DNA from: Symbiodinium microadriaticum
Lineage: Eukaryota; Sar; Dinophyceae; Suessiales; Symbiodiniaceae
DNA: 64,000 nucleotides
Assembly: GCA_001939145.1 (NCBI GenBank)
Contig: LSRX01000810.1
Coordinates: forward strand, 177,593 to 241,592
Direction of reading: 5' to 3'
The notes under the pieces: generated by a model
What the model saw: only the letters and a program-made list of their open reading frames with translations
Told to the model about the DNA's origin: nothing
Database searches by the model: none
Translations under genes and position numbers: made by a program
Shown here: positions 10,920-23,639 of the stretch, piece by piece
Layout: each line of letters opens with the position of its first letter
How positions within the stretch are numbered: position 1 is the first letter of the stretch

Positions 10920-11640
10920 CACATCAGCTAAGGTTTGAGGGCTTGGGTAGGCTCGGGGTCCCAGGATTGCTGACCTATCGGCTTTGAGTCTCGAGGGCAT
11001 TAGAGATTATGGTTTTGGATCGAATATCATCGAGGATTCTCTAAATATATTGGGGCTCAGTTCTTAGGCATAGAAAGTAGAATGTTTGACAGAAGAAGAA
11101 TTGCTACCATAGAAGCATCCATACCATCATGTTCGACCGTAGCTTGATCAATGCATCCTTTTCCCCAGCGAAAGGAGCCGTGAACTCGGCCTGACTGGCG
11201 CTGACTTCTTGCATTTGCAACCCCAAGACTCTTCCACAGACCAAGAGAGTAGGCTCCAAAACCTCTAGCCCCATAAGACCCGACTAGACCAAAAGACTAG
11301 GATCCAAAACTCTTACAAACCGATAAGACCCGACTACAGACCAAAGCAAGACCTGCCAGCTCATGTCAATCAGGCCACAACAAGTTGGGGATCCACATGC
11401 ATCGATGTGTATCCTCCAGGAGGCCTTTTCCCCAGCCAACGCAGTTTTGAGCAATCTGTCACATACTTTCTGAGCATTGGAGATACGGGCTTTAAGGCTT
11501 AAGGTTTAAAGGGGTACCATAACTTCGGGTTGTTTGGGTTCAGGTTTTAAGGATTATACTTCAGGTACGAGGGCATAGAAGTCGACTATAGTTATGACCT
11601 TACACATCTATAGAATCAGATCTTGCTCCAAATTTGCGTT
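10920..11640. other. No supported feature
   Basis: About 700 bases without a credible exon on either strand. A short duplicated phrase (CCAAAA..T ... ATAAGACCCGACTA) occurs at 11255-11285 and 11300-11335. Confidence 0.4.
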
Positions 11641-11712
11641 GGGAAACTACCCAGGCAACGAGAACCGTGATGACAAGCAGCAAGGATCTTCCCTGCCAGC
11701 AGCTAGACAACT

Positions 11713-12822
11713 CTAGGCGCTACGGGGATTTTTTTCGGGCCTCTTGCCTTTCTTGGGGTTCGGGGTTGTCGTCACAGCCTCAGGTGGCTTGGCCTCGTTG
11801 GCACCTCTCTTCGGTCCCACCTTCTTCTTTAGCTTCCTGAATAAGGAGAGCACACTTGGGTTTTTTTGTAACAGAACATCTCGCCGTCCGAGCACCGAAT
11901 AATTGCGGCTAGCGACTTGTTCTTCACCTCCAATGATGTAGCCAAAACCATCCTCGGCTAGCCATATAGAAGTACGGAGGTATTCAGATTTGCGAGCAGG
12001 ATCGCAAGGATCTATGATTGAGTACTGCATGCATACATCATGGAGAAGTTTTGAGATGGTATGAAAACATATACGAGAATCTGTCGCTTGACATCCTCGC
12101 ACTTGGACTCGAGGTGGCTCAGCTGCCTCGGCTACTATGATGGACCTGCGTCACTCTCAGCTACTCAGCTACTCCCACTCACGGGGAATTTTCGTGAACA
12201 TCAGGGCGGGTTGCGAATCACTGAACTGCTTGACCTTGGCCTCTGCCTGTAGCTTCGCCAGGTCATCGTACAAAGTCCCCAAACAAGTGATCACCTCGTG
12301 CATCTTCTTCATCTCCCTGAGCAGCAGAGGTCTGGCAAACAGGAAACGAAGCCATATTATTTGGTGCGTCCCAAGCTATTTGTGCAGTCTGAACATATTT
12401 AAGCATCCCACGAAGCCGCTGTAGCATCCCGGTCATCAAGTTTCTCGACAAACTTGGCCAACTTGTCCCGACACGAGACAGACTCTTGCATATGGCGCAG
12501 GATAGTGTCTGACACCTGAGATATTGTATGCAGAGGCTCCAATTATAAGAATAACTACAACATCCACACACCCAGCTGGAAGGAACCCCTAAGCCGAGGT
12601 GCCTTATCCTTGCCATTCTCCACGGAACAAGTCCCGTAAGCCTTGAGATTCCAGTCGTCCAGGTTGCCCGGCTGGAAGCTGTTGGCCATGCCGGACACCT
12701 GGCCTTCGGCGCTCGTGGAATCTTTTAGGTTCTCAGTTTCACGAGTCCCGCGGGTGCCGTGGGTCCTATGATCGACCCAGTACTCAGTCTCCTCGTCATC
12801 GTACTTGCATTTCCTTGGCCGA
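11713..12822 (-). CDS. Multi-exon gene, unknown function, coiled-coil middle and basic tail
   Basis: At least five exon-like blocks share the minus strand. The 12580-12822 block is acidic (KCKYDDEETEYWVDH) and contains GQVSGMANSFQPGNLDDWNL. The block at about 12405-12518 reads VSDTILRHMQESVSCRDKLA then KFVEKLDDRD. The block at about 12185-12346 reads REMKKMHEVITCLGTLYDDL then AKLQAEAK, a likely coiled coil. The block at about 12076-12130 (LSHLESKCEDVKRQIL) ends at a GTATATG donor. The last block (11713 to about 12015) ends in a Lys/Pro-rich tail. Internal junctions are approximate. The first block has no ATG, so the 5' end is missing. I do not recognise the protein; it could be nuclear, from the basic tail. 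Confidence 0.45.
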
Positions 12823-12879
12823 GATTAGAACAGACTTGCTACAGAGCAAAACATATCTACAAAAAGGTTTCCTACAGTC

Positions 12880-13640
12880 TGTCAGACAAAAGCAGAGAGA
12901 GATTCAGGGGGATAGCGAGACAGATAGAGAGAGAGGGAGGGAATGTAGGATAAGTTGTTGTCGAGCTATCATAAACCTAGTTTCAGAAACACTACAAAAG
13001 TATCGCAGTAGAGGAGATGCCCCAGCAACACACAATACTGAAACAGTGTAATCTTCACTAACCACATATCGATCGTGAAATAAGAACACCGCTTGAAATA
13101 AAGCCTGAAAGGCCCCCAAAAGCCCCAACACACCCCAGCTACCCCACGAGCCCGGACCACAAATTCCCGTTAAGTCGAACCCCAGACCCCATGGAAACAT
13201 GAGATATACAAGCTGTTCTAGACCATGCATAGAACCGAAGGTAGCAAAAGAAGAAACCCTATATGCCCCCCATAGGCCGTTAGTATTATATCTATGGCAC
13301 AGAAGCGTCCCAATAACCCAAATTAAGATAGCCCTGAGCCCTAACGATCCTAAGCCCAAGGACAAGTGACACTTCTCCATAAGAAGACTTTAAAATCTGT
13401 ATGACACATCAACCCTTCAAACCCTCTAAGAACCGAGCCCTGCACAACCGCGTGCCAAGACTTGATGCACCGAAGCAGCCGACAGTGCCCTGGGTGTGCC
13501 TCGCACCAAGTGACGACCTGCTTCACACGCTTCCTCGGGAAAGCGGTATGTTGTGATATTATTGAAATATTTTGCGTCTTTTCGGTGTTGGGATACTTGT
13601 ATTGCAAGGACAATTAGACTTGTGTATAATTTCATTATTT
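12880..13640. other. No supported gene
   Basis: A GA-rich run at 12890-12945 and several long but unconvincing minus-strand frames are present. The frame at 12904-13380 is Leu/Trp/Gly-rich without a protein-like pattern, and I leave it out. Confidence 0.35.
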
Positions 13641-13689
13641 TAGCATTAGCAGCCATGCACAGAACTGGAGCCTAGAGTCTCCTTCAGGC

Positions 13690-15600
13690 CCAGCCCACCC
13701 TCGCTGACCGGTTTTTTCATATCGCTCTCGGAGTAAAAGCCACCATCTGTGGCGAGCTCGCGGAACTTGGAAGTCTCCTTCCAAACCTCAACCTTCCGCA
13801 TAAACTCTTCCTCCAGCCAAGAGGCACTGTGCATTAAATGTTTCGACACCCCCCAACCCCAAAAGCCCCTAAACCTTATATATATAGCCTAGCCTAAGAC
13901 TAATTATTCTCTGCAGTTTGGGAGTCTCGCTTTCCACCAGCTTCGCTCATGATTGCGATGAGGTCGTCGCGAATTCGTCCCTTCTGAAGCCACATATTGT
14001 GGATTTCCTCCGAAACCTGAAGCTTGCCAGTTGCAGTACGGCTGCACAGCCGGCCAGTTTTGGCCCGCATGCGGTTGTACTCGGCCTTGCTCTCCTCATC
14101 CTCGCTGTCCTGTTATTGACATGGAACGTTCTGTACAGGTTGGCAATTTGGTTAACTTGGATTTTATGGTCTAGGGTTTAGGGTTTCACGGTTTAAGGTT
14201 TAGGGAGTCTGTTCTCGTGCGCTTGGATAGTCTCGGGTGCACAGCTAGGACAATCTTCTGGCATCGAACGACATTAAGAGTTCAACCAATTTGGAAGACA
14301 TAGGTTTTAAAGGTCCTACAAATCAGTGAGAAACCCGGGCCCCAACTAAGCTTTTTCTCCACTCTAAGCCCCCCTAAGAATTCGAACTTTGAAGTCACAT
14401 CCTTCTCTTGATGCGGCTCAGGCTGGCGAGTCGGGGCAGGCTTGGCTTTAGCAGCCTGTGCTAGCTCGCGATCCAGGCGGCGTGTAACCGGATGGGGAGT
14501 GGATTTCTCCTTCTTGAGGCGTTCGAGCTCTTTTGCTTGCTCCTGGATCTTCCGAAGCAATACATCTCGCTCGTCCTTAGCTATTGCTTTTGTAGGCAGC
14601 TACATTCAATAAGAAATCCTCAAGACGAGACTGCTATTCTTCCATTGCAGCAGGGATTCGGTCTTGGTGCTGAGGCGCCGGTTTGGCGTGTAGTGTTTTG
14701 TCTGCGGGGTGCTTCGTTGGTAAGACGGGCTTGGGGTCTTTTCGGCTTCATTCTTGGTCGGCTTCTGGGGCGTGGCCTTTGTAAAATGGCCGGTACTCAA
14801 CGCTTTCTTCAGGTCCTGAGATCAGAACGAGTCAAGAATCCACTCGTGTGAAAGCATACGGGCACACATGTGTGACAACTAGTAACTATAGCAGGTCAAG
14901 TTGCTGCCTGAGACATGTCATCATCGGAAATCTCAAGGATTTCATATGCATCTGCTGCTGCAGCAGCAGAGCAAGGACTAGCCTGTGTGTGGGTTGTAAA
15001 TTCAAGTCTGTGCTGGGAGTCTGGTTTTCAAAGCACACATGCCCTAAATTGCCACATACATTAGAACCGAGTTGCAGGGATTGGTGGCTCGAGGAGGGGT
15101 GCTTGGTAAGGGGCTTCTGATGAAGAAGGTGCCGAAGATGCCAAACCTGCTGCAGCCAGCTCCTCATCAGTGGCCTTGATCGTGGCTTCCGGGGACTTGC
15201 ACCGAGAAGCTAGCTGTTTTTCCATGTCCTGCAATCAATAGGTACAAGAAGGGGCAAGTGGGATAACCGATTAGGTTTTCGACTCTAGCTAGTGCCAATG
15301 CATGATCGATCACACAATGTATGTACGGTGTATTAGCTTCAACTGATTAAAGATTTGGGCTCCTGGATCATATTCAGGAGATCTTGTGGGTCATCAGGTA
15401 GCTCTTCTTTGACCATCATTCCAGAAACTCCCTCAAGCATGGTTGACCCGCTCCATGCTTTACTGAGAAGTTTCTTCGCCACTGAAAGAGCTTTGCTCTC
15501 CATCAGCAAAGGTAAGCGAACTACTCCACCCCTAGGCGTCCCCAGCTGGCCTATAGACCCTACCAAAGGTCCTAGAGACAGGAGGCGAGCGAACACAAAA
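13690..15600 (-). CDS. Multi-exon gene with GGFYSESDMK motif, dinoflagellate-type repeated family
   Basis: Exon-like blocks on the minus strand, in transcript order: about 15350-15510 (MESKALSVAKKLL ... EELPDDPQDLLNMIQEPKS), about 15108-15232 (ATIKATDEELAAAGLASSAP), a basic Thr/Pro/Lys-rich block about 14606-14815 opening DLKKALSTGHFTKATPQKPT, a coiled coil 14282 to about 14563 (RKIQEQAKELERLKKEK), 13918-14109 after AACAG|G (SEEIHNMWLQKGRIRDDLIA), and about 13690-13835 (EEEFMRKVEVWKETSKFREL then ATDGGFYSESDMKKP). The last two blocks fit, from memory, a large Symbiodinium family with a W..G..RD..L and GGWYSE.DMK pattern. A further 3' exon is expected but not found. The intron before 14109 contains CCCTAAA units. 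Function unknown. Grouping the first four blocks with the last two is inference. Confidence 0.5.
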
Positions 15601-15639
15601 GTCGATATGAGCCTAGGACCCCATAGTTAGTTTCAGGGT

Positions 15640-15850
15640 TTGGGTTTGTACGCCTTTTTCCGGGCGTTGTACGGATTTTGTACGCCTTTTGCGCGGGTAT
15701 TTCCGGGCGTGCACAATTAGCAAAACCAGTCGTCCAGAGGAAATACGGTTGTGGGGGTCTATATATACGGGCGGGTGTCGGGATTTACGGGCGTACCGGG
15801 CTATAATTACGGGCGTTGGTGCCTTAATTACGGGCGCTGCTGCCTTTTTA
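15640..15850 (+). repeat. Interspersed TTACGGGCGT / GTACGCCTTTT motif cluster
   Basis: TTACGGGCGT or close variants occur at about 15783, 15807 and 15830, with ATACGGGCGG at about 15766. CCGGGCGT occurs at 15660 and 15701. GTACGCCTTTT occurs twice (15648, 15679). Single copies also occur at 7059 and 24479. Function unknown. Confidence 0.5.
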
Positions 15851-16349
15851 CCCTACAAAACCACCAAAACCGCCCTAAAACCGCGAAAAAACATCAGTAA
15901 AAGCTTACCCAGACCTAGAGAAGCATCAGCCAGCCGGCCAAAACAGCTCCAGACCCCCTCCCCCACTCTTCCCAGCACACGAAACACACCCGAACCCTTT
16001 GTGGCAACCCGGGAAACAGCAGCACAAAACCCCACTGCATCCCTCCCTAACCCTGGCACCCTGAGCTCTGAATTGAATCCAGCGAATGAGTGACATCGAC
16101 CGAGGTGGTGGTGCTGCCTACAAGAGCATCGTCCTGACGATAGAGGCACAAACTCCACTATTTCTCGAGTATTCTTGCTTTGCAGAGCCGGGCCAACACC
16201 AGCTTTTTATCGCAGATAAAGCACTCCATTCTACCATGACACTCAGACATTGTAGCCGTGCCGCAGTATGCATGCTATGTGTTTACAAACACATGCACAT
16301 GAATTTGCACCCATAAGATGACTTCCACCTATAGACCTGGAAAGTTCAT

Positions 16350-18992
16350 CTAAATTTGGGTTGGCATCAGCGGACGCCACTCAGTAGGTATCTGCAATCC
16401 CCGACAGCCATACAGATAATGTACCACTTCACGAAGGTTGGCATCCGCACAGTCATCACTGTAGGTGGCACGTGAAAAGTGGTCTAGAGCAGTGCCCCCA
16501 TGAACCGTAACTGGAACCGGCGGCACATCCAATTGCAGGGAGCGAAAGACCTGAACCAGTCTCGTTGCCAGGCCACGGGGATAGGTCCTGGGCGACACAG
16601 AGGAAGGCCGATCTAGTCAGGTTTCAGGGTTTAAATAAAGTTTAGGGGGTATGCCCTATCTACCCTGTTTCGACCACACCCACAACTGTACCCCACAGAT
16701 TAGATCTCGACTGTATGATTCGAACGACTGACTGGTGCATTGCTTTACATTATACAATCTAGTTCGCCACCCCAAGTCCTAAATCCGAAACCCAACATAC
16801 AACAATGCCCATCCTATATAATTGAATTTGTGCCTCTTTTCAAGGATCCAGGAATGCCTTGTAAGTCTGTCATACAGGGTTTTCGAGAATTAAGTAAGGA
16901 CACAAAACCCAGAAACAAGTTTAGTAATGAGGCCTACAAACACTGTTTAGCAAACGAGCTCGGAATGATCCCATATATCTCGAGGGAAAGGCTTTCAGAT
17001 CGTAATTAAGTGCACATGTAATTTTTTGCAACTGCATGAGTTACTGGCCAAACACACACAACTTATGTAGACACCTTCAACTCAACCTAAGCTCGTGGGG
17101 TTTAAGGCCACAGGGCTTTCAGCCAACCCTAATCCTAACCCCTCTTTCTTTCTTGAAGTATACACTAGAGCTAGATTAGATTTGGGTGTTTGGGGATATG
17201 TAGGGCCGAAGTGAAACAGAACAGCTGCTGTCCAGAATTGGACAGCAGCTGCTCTGGCTAAGACGAATCCTGTCATTTGGATCAGATGCTAATATATAGT
17301 TCTGGGGTCCGAGATGCTAATTACCTGAAGCCTCAAGTCCAAAACCCTCGATTTCCTATATACCCCAACCCTGAAAACCAATGACCTGCACCGTTGAAAC
17401 CCTCAGCCCTTAACAGCGACAAGCTCCGGGCCCTAAGCCGAATACAAACCCTAATCTCTACAACCTCCTGACGTGCTATAGTTTCACGAAGCCCTAATTA
17501 AAGCCCGAAAGGACCAGACACCGAAAACCCAAGAAACACCCAAAAGCGCGAGCACAAGGAAACCGTATTACAGGTGTTCTAGATTCTAATTGTATACGCA
17601 TACCAATCGAAGCAAGCTGCTCAGTTTTCTTCATGTCACGGGTGCCCTTCCAACGTGGCTGGCCATTGGAATCTGTATAATGAACAGATGTCTTTAGAAC
17701 TTTTCCCCGGTGTCCCGGGGACCCTTGCCGTGCTTTAAAGTCTTTGAGGCTGAACTTCGTGCTGGACCAGAAGCCGGAAACCTGTGATGTGCTGGACCAC
17801 AGAGTCGTTGGCTTAGGTGTCGGGGAGCCGAATTGGCCCATCCAAATTCGGACCTTGTATACCTTCAGAGGGTGGGCGCTCTACTGCATCCAAAGCTACT
17901 GCATAAGTATGCACGAACAATTGGACAGGGACGCTGCAGTCATACTTTAGTTTTGTCTACAGATCCTTACCTTGTGGCATTGGCAAACCCAGCGCATTCT
18001 GGGGTGACGGAAAAGTAAACTATTCCGTGGCTGCTCCAGAATCCAATTCCCACCAGCCGCGACGGTAAGCAGCAAGATGAAGGAGCACCTCATTCAGTCA
18101 GCCGGTTTCAAGGGATTCAAAGTATCAAATCTTAAGGGCTGGATATCGTACGGGCTTGACGGGGTATGTTTTCGGAGTGTGGGAAGCTTGGGCTCGGTTT
18201 CGGGGCTTCGGGGCTTCGGTTTGCATGGGAGCCGTGAGCATATAGGATTATGCTGCAATCTAGATACCTGGATACCATCACATTCCCATCGTGCACAGAT
18301 GGAAACTCATCATAGCCTTCAGGCATAACCCAAGACCTTTTGGTTGAACCGCGAGAGGCATCCACCCAAGAGCTGCAAACCACTGCCAACCAACTGACAA
18401 ATCCACTGGAGCGACCATTCAGGATCGAAGCGAGGAACGTCCTCGATAAAAGAAAGACACTGAAGGTGGCATGTAGTGTGTGCAGACACGACTCACATCC
18501 ACAACATATGGCCTGTGCACATATTACATAATTATTACAGACAAGTCTCGCAAAACCGGAAGCTCGTAGGATGTTCATACCACGACATTTCTCAATGTCC
18601 ACACTTGCAGCCCTGTATCCTTTGGTTGTGGCCTCCCGAGCCAGCGCAGCACATCCTGCGAAAAGTTCGATGAAGTCGAGATCCTGCAGGCAGCCACGAC
18701 TATACTCTATAAATCAAACGATTGCAGGAGACATGCAGGCAGCACGGTTAACTCTTGCACAGAACAGGCACCTTGTCAAAGGAGAGGTCATGGTTCCAGA
18801 CCAGCAGAAGCACACATAGTACAAACATCTTGGATCACAAGAAACAGCATACAGCAGTTTCATCTACCACACACCAATTGGACGATCGAAGCATCATAAG
18901 GCCATACGTACTATATAGTTGGGGCAAGCAACCTTTGGTGCGCCAAGGCTGAAAAGCGCCGGGATCACGACATCGATATTGGGGCGAGGCAT
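16350..18992 (-). CDS. Methyltransferase-like protein with FAG, CSSW and EQP motifs, paralogue 1
   Basis: Reconstructed exons on the minus strand: 18933-18992 (ATG, 20 codons, ends APK|GT), 18543-18683 (47 codons, phase 0, DFIELFAG and the acidic AASVDIEK), about 18268-18420 (VVCSSW, ending GNVMVS-R), 17971-18088 (NWILEQPRNSLLF), 17604-17862 (WMGQFGSPTPKPTTLWSS and VHYTDSNGQ), 16350-16587 (TYPRGLA ... EVVHYLYGCRGLQIP, stop TAG). Most junctions are AG|G with GT donors and hold the frame; the 18420 start and the 17604/16587 join are unsettled. FAG with a following Asp, a Cys preceding SSW, and Glu-Gln-Pro resemble motifs I, IV and VI of C5-cytosine methyltransferases. That role is inference; the family itself I recall only as abundant, unnamed dinoflagellate proteins. 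Paralogue 2 is at 47423-49698. Confidence 0.65.
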
Positions 18993-19019
18993 GGTGCCGC
19001 CGATGCCGATCGAGCTTTT

Positions 19020-19260
19020 TGTACAAACCTCAATTAATTTAGAAAACCCTAAACCCTAAACCCTATAGTGATTATCACTTCCACTGAGCAGCATCTTTAG
19101 TGGTTTAAGGTTTTTGTGTTCTATAGGGATGCGTTCTAGGGATTTAAAGGATTAAGGTCCATGGGTTTTTAGGGTTTGAAGGCTGTAGGGTTGTAGCTAT
19201 TGTAGCTCCTGCCACTCTCTCTGTCGTTGAACAGCATACATGAGCCAGCTGAAACACGGT
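19020..19260. repeat. Short telomere-like units
   Basis: CCCTAAACCCTAAA at 19043-19062 and degenerate TTTAGGG units near 19140-19190, with unremarkable sequence between. Confidence 0.5.
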
Positions 19261-19890
19261 TAGTTGCAAACAACATGTATCCTGCACGACCACACAGCAG
19301 TTAAGTCTTCAGAAACTCGAGCACAGCATCCCGCCCAACTCATGTCAGGGACTCCTGCCAGCACTTCATGAGGAATGCTGATGCAACCATCCCGGCAGAG
19401 GCCTCGCTTTCCACGAAGAGACATGATCACCTGCATGGCAATTTGTTTTAAAATTGAGCAAGGGCAAAGGTAAATTAAAGGTTGAGACTTATTTCTGCAT
19501 GCAGTTCTCACACAGTGTGTCAGCTCTGACTCACACAGGCACTCGCACTTGCACATGATCCCCCAGAGCACAATGATTTTCGCAGCACCCATTGCTGCAG
19601 GAAGCGGTCTGGTGCAGTCGTTCCGCATGAGTCAGAAGCTCAGGATCATTCTGCATAGTAGCAGCCCGGCTGTTCTTGAAATTGAAAGCTTTGGTAGGCA
19701 GCTACACAAGCAATCTAAGTGGCACAGCCTCAGGGCTCCCCAACATGAACCGCATTGAGAGGCTCAGGCCACACTCGCTTAAGAGCTGCCATCCCCGGAA
19801 CATCCATCCAAAATTTAGTTGCACAGCAGTAGAGATCTCAATCAGAGCCTTCACCGCCTTCGCGCTGCACCTGCAGAGACCCACAGGCGT
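19260..19890 (-). CDS. Possible exons, unknown product
   Basis: Two minus-strand blocks look protein-like: about 19260-19440 (after GCATGCAG, Cys-rich, HEVLAGVPDMSWAGCCARVS) and about 19710-19870 (KALIEISTAVQLNFGWMFRG). I cannot join them in one frame and do not recognise either. They could be exons of a gene lying between the methyltransferase-like gene and the AT-hook gene, or relics. Confidence 0.25.
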
Positions 19891-20314
19891 ATTTGGAGGA
19901 CTTAGGTAGGACTTGGGTAGTTGGTGTAGACTCGACTTATGTAATTGAGGGCCTAAGGTTTAGGGTTCAGGGTCGGGGTTAGGCATAGCTAAGCAGAGGC
20001 AGCCATTCTGCAATCCGGGGGACATTTATGTACTTCAGAATGTACGGACTCGATCGCTTATTTTGGCAAGGGCTACATATCGTAAGGTGCTTGCACGAAT
20101 AATGAGCCGGGCTCGCTGAAAAGGCAGCAGAATTAAGCCAACATAACCCGGATCGTACATCCCCAAGCCACAACCTTCCGAATCAATGCTTCCTATGAGG
20201 TTGGGTTGATATAGGACCTCAATTCAGTTCAAATAGAATTGCCAGCACTAGTCTACTTTCGAACAAACCCACAACTGAAGCCGTAAACCCAAACCCTAAA
20301 GCAAACACATAAAT

Positions 20315-23300
20315 TCAAAATCCCTTAACCATACCCCTACAGCCCTCTAGAGTTTCAGACACGAAGGGACTTGAGTTCTCGTTTGTGGTACCCTGGGCCT
20401 CGAAGTGCATGAAATCGCGGATATACACATAAGCCTGCTCCACAAAGAACTCTTCGACATCAGGGCGGACCACGTCAAGCCCCGAAGCCACGAAATTCTT
20501 CTTGGCAAACGAGAAGTACTCCAACTGAGCCAGGATGGACATGAAGATAGACAGCTTAAGTTTCCATACGGAGACGGATGATTTCGGCGATCTACCTTGA
20601 CCTGACCAAAACGAAAACCTTGCAACTATCTTTAATATAACCTTCAAACACCTGACCTCCTTCTTGGAGCGGCTGCGGCCAATGATGCTGGGGACAATGA
20701 TCTCAATAAACGTCCTGGCGATGTGGCGCCAAACATACCACCCGTAGCTGTGCTCCACGTTCGGACACCACCTGCCGGCAAAGGTCTTTGGATACTTGAA
20801 CCCACCCAGGCCCCAGGCAGTGTCATCGGACACGGCTTGGTCCGCCGGCGCCCTCGCAGAGGACTTGGCTTTCGCTTTCGGGCCGCTCTTGGCTTTCGCC
20901 TTCGGGCCGCTCTTGGCTTTCGCCTTCGGCTTCGGGCTGCTCTTGGCTTTCGCCTTCGGCTTCGGGCTGCTCTTGGCTTTCGCCTTCGGCTTCGGGCTGC
21001 TCTTGGCTTTCGCTTTCGGGCTGCCCTTGGCTTTCTTAGCTACGGGGCCGGATTCCAAGGGCTCGTCATCAACCGCGTCAGGGGATCTGCCTCGCTTTGA
21101 GGAAGAGCCCATGGATCTCTCTTCATGCTCGGCAGAATCGGCTGAGCCATCGTCCGCGTCGGCATTGCGCTTCACCTTGCTGGCTTTCTTGCCCTTTCGG
21201 CCCATTCGGCACCCTCGCTTCTTGAACGCGCCTCGGCGTGTCTTCACGGCCCGGCGGGGATCCTCGGGCCCCGCCTCCAAACACGCTGCCTCCCCCTCCG
21301 CCTCCAGGGGAGCCTGCGAGTCCTCAGGTGCCGGAGCGGAAGCCTCGCTGGCTTTCTTGGCACCTCTGCTCTTGCTAGACGATGACTTTGCAATTGCCTT
21401 CACCTTCGGCACAGGCCTTGCCTTGGACTTCGCAGTCGCCTTGGGGCCTGCGGATGCTTTGGGCCTCCCTGGACCCCGCTTCGTTTTGGTCTCATCCGCA
21501 CCATCATGATCATTATCGGCAGCGGGGTGATTGCCCTTCAAAGCAAGCTGGTCACTTCTGGTAAGAACCTCAACTCATAAAAGAAATTTCAATGAGATTA
21601 TTGAAATTAAGAAATGAAAAAAAACCCGGATCATGCGAACTCATCTACAGGATTGCTATGATTGCATTGCACACACCAATACTATATTGCATGCATAAAG
21701 TCATTCATGGAACTGTGCCTGGCGGGGACAACTCCATGAATTTGTGCGCCTCGGCCTTGACCATAGGCTCTGAAGGAGGTGTTGAGGCCTCCGAAGCTTC
21801 GACCGCCTGACCTCGAAAGAGCTCTCGGGGCTTGGGGGGCGACTCGGTTTTGGAGTTCATGGCAATCACCTCCTCAGCCAACAATGGCTCCATGAGCACT
21901 TGGGTATCCACATCATACTTCTGGGTCTCTTGTTGATCAAGAGGGACACGAACAGGTGCAGGGGCAACTCCCTCGTCATCCGAATCGGCAATGACTTCCG
22001 GAACAGCTGCACCTCTGAAGCACTGCACACTACTATCATGGGCAATCACGAAAAACACAAAGACCAACAATCATTAATAGACTGAGCTGATGAAAAAAAA
22101 CATGTGCAAAGCCCAATAGCCTGCTGGATCGGTCCGGGTTCGCAGGGCCATAGAACGCTTCCTGGAATAGGAATCAAGTCAGGAGTCTACTACCGAGGTA
22201 TCTATCTACTACCAAAGTATCTATGCATACTATATAAGTCATGACTACTCTTACATCATAGCAAGCAAACTACATGCATGTATGCACATACTTTAGTTGT
22301 ATCAATAAAAGCCCTCATAGAACAAATCATGTCGCAGCAAAGCTTCAGAAGTTGGGCTTTGAGCTTGGCCCGGCTCAAGGCAAGCTTGGCTTCCAAACTG
22401 ACCAGTGGTCGCGCAACCTCCCTGCCTGAAGACAACGAGTCCATTGTAACCACCTTGGCCTTGGAACTCTTATCCACTTCCTTTGCCACCGGCTCTGAAC
22501 CCGAAGATCCTGAAGCAAGGATTTCCTTTGCCACCGGCTCTGAACGCGAAGATCCCGAAGCTTGGGTTCCCACTTGCAACGGCTCTGAATCTGCAGCTTC
22601 GCCAACCGCATCTCTAGCAAGTCCTGCATAACAGAAGAGCTGGCCATCCTGCATATCAGATACGGTCATAGGAGCGATCCGTGACTCTGGTCTCGGCTCG
22701 GTTCCCAAAGCTACCGTCTCCGATGGCGCCAAATCTGATCCCGAAGCTCCCGTCTCCGTTGGCACCAAATCTGATCCCGAAGCTACTGTCTCCGTCGGCA
22801 CCAAATCTGATTCCGAAGCTATCCTGTCCGCTGGCACCACCGAAGCTACCGTTTCCAAGTGCAGCTCGTAATGCTCTTCTTCGGCGGCGATGTCATCCTC
22901 CGACGGCTCTCGGCGGATGATGCTGTCCCCTGCCTTGAGTGTGCACTGCCCACAGATACATACAAACAAATACTCATGCCATCAGTTCTTTCTCGAAGAG
23001 AAACCTGTAGAGGAAACTAGTTACTAGTTAATTGATCATCAAGGAGCAGCAAGAGCAGCTGCACAGATGGCATCGTACATCCCAACCAACTCCTTGACTT
23101 TGGTATCCTGCATCACAACTGAGGATATACATCTGATCGATATAGATCGACATGTTGCATGCTGCATGTCTGATAACAGAAAACGAATTCACCCCATTCG
23201 GTCCTTGGGCGTCTCATTGCGCGCCCATTTTCGTTTCAAGAACGTCAAGCAACGCTTGGCACTCCACGCGTCGCGGTGTGCCACAACCATAGTCGCTGCA

Positions 23301-23584
23301 GCGGACTTATCAGGAAAATTCGCCATCTCGAGAAATTCCTTGCATTTCTCACTCATGGTCTCGACTGCTGGTGTGTCGCATGTGCGGCTCTCCAGCATGA
23401 GCTTCAAGATGCACATGAGGGCATCATAATTTTCAGCGCAATCTTTCAGGTTGCCCAGACATGAACTTGATCCTGCAACCGTCGAGACAAACACTGACTG
23501 CCCTCGGGCTGCTTGGGTCCGCAGCTTCCGTGTGCCCTCCCACATCCCTGGCAACCCTGACAGGTCTGCATGTCTTTTGACCAT
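20315..23584 (-). CDS. Long multi-exon protein: AT-hook, Lys-rich repeats, TFAGRWCP domain
   Basis: The start ATG at 23582-23584 sits in a good context (GCCATGG). Exon 1 (to about 23193) reads MVKRHADLSGLPGMWEGTRK and seems helical. A short exon lies at about 23050-23107 (DTKVKELVGMYDAICAAALA). Exon 22292-22933 carries imperfect repeats of SDLVPTETVASG and SGSEPVAKE. Exon about 21719-22022 is acidic. Exon about 20657-21555 has an AT-hook-like KRGPGRPK, then repeated PKAKAKSSPKP, then TFAGRWCPNVEHSYGWYVWR. The last block to 20315 reads KLSIFMSILAQLEYFSFAKK then NFVASGLDVVRP and ends in TGA. A FAGR.CP domain at the C-terminus is, from memory, a repeated dinoflagellate feature. Nuclear, DNA-associated location is inferred. 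The exon 1/2 and acidic-exon junctions may use GA or GC donors. Confidence 0.55.
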
Positions 23585-23639
23585 GGCTGCTCAAACGACG
23601 AAGTGAAATCTCAAAAGCTGCACAAAAGCCCAAATGGCT

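Noticed and set aside
20723..21509. Plus-strand frames rich in LAFAFGFG
   Set aside because: Antisense of the Lys/Ala/Pro repeats of the minus-strand gene at 20315-23584.
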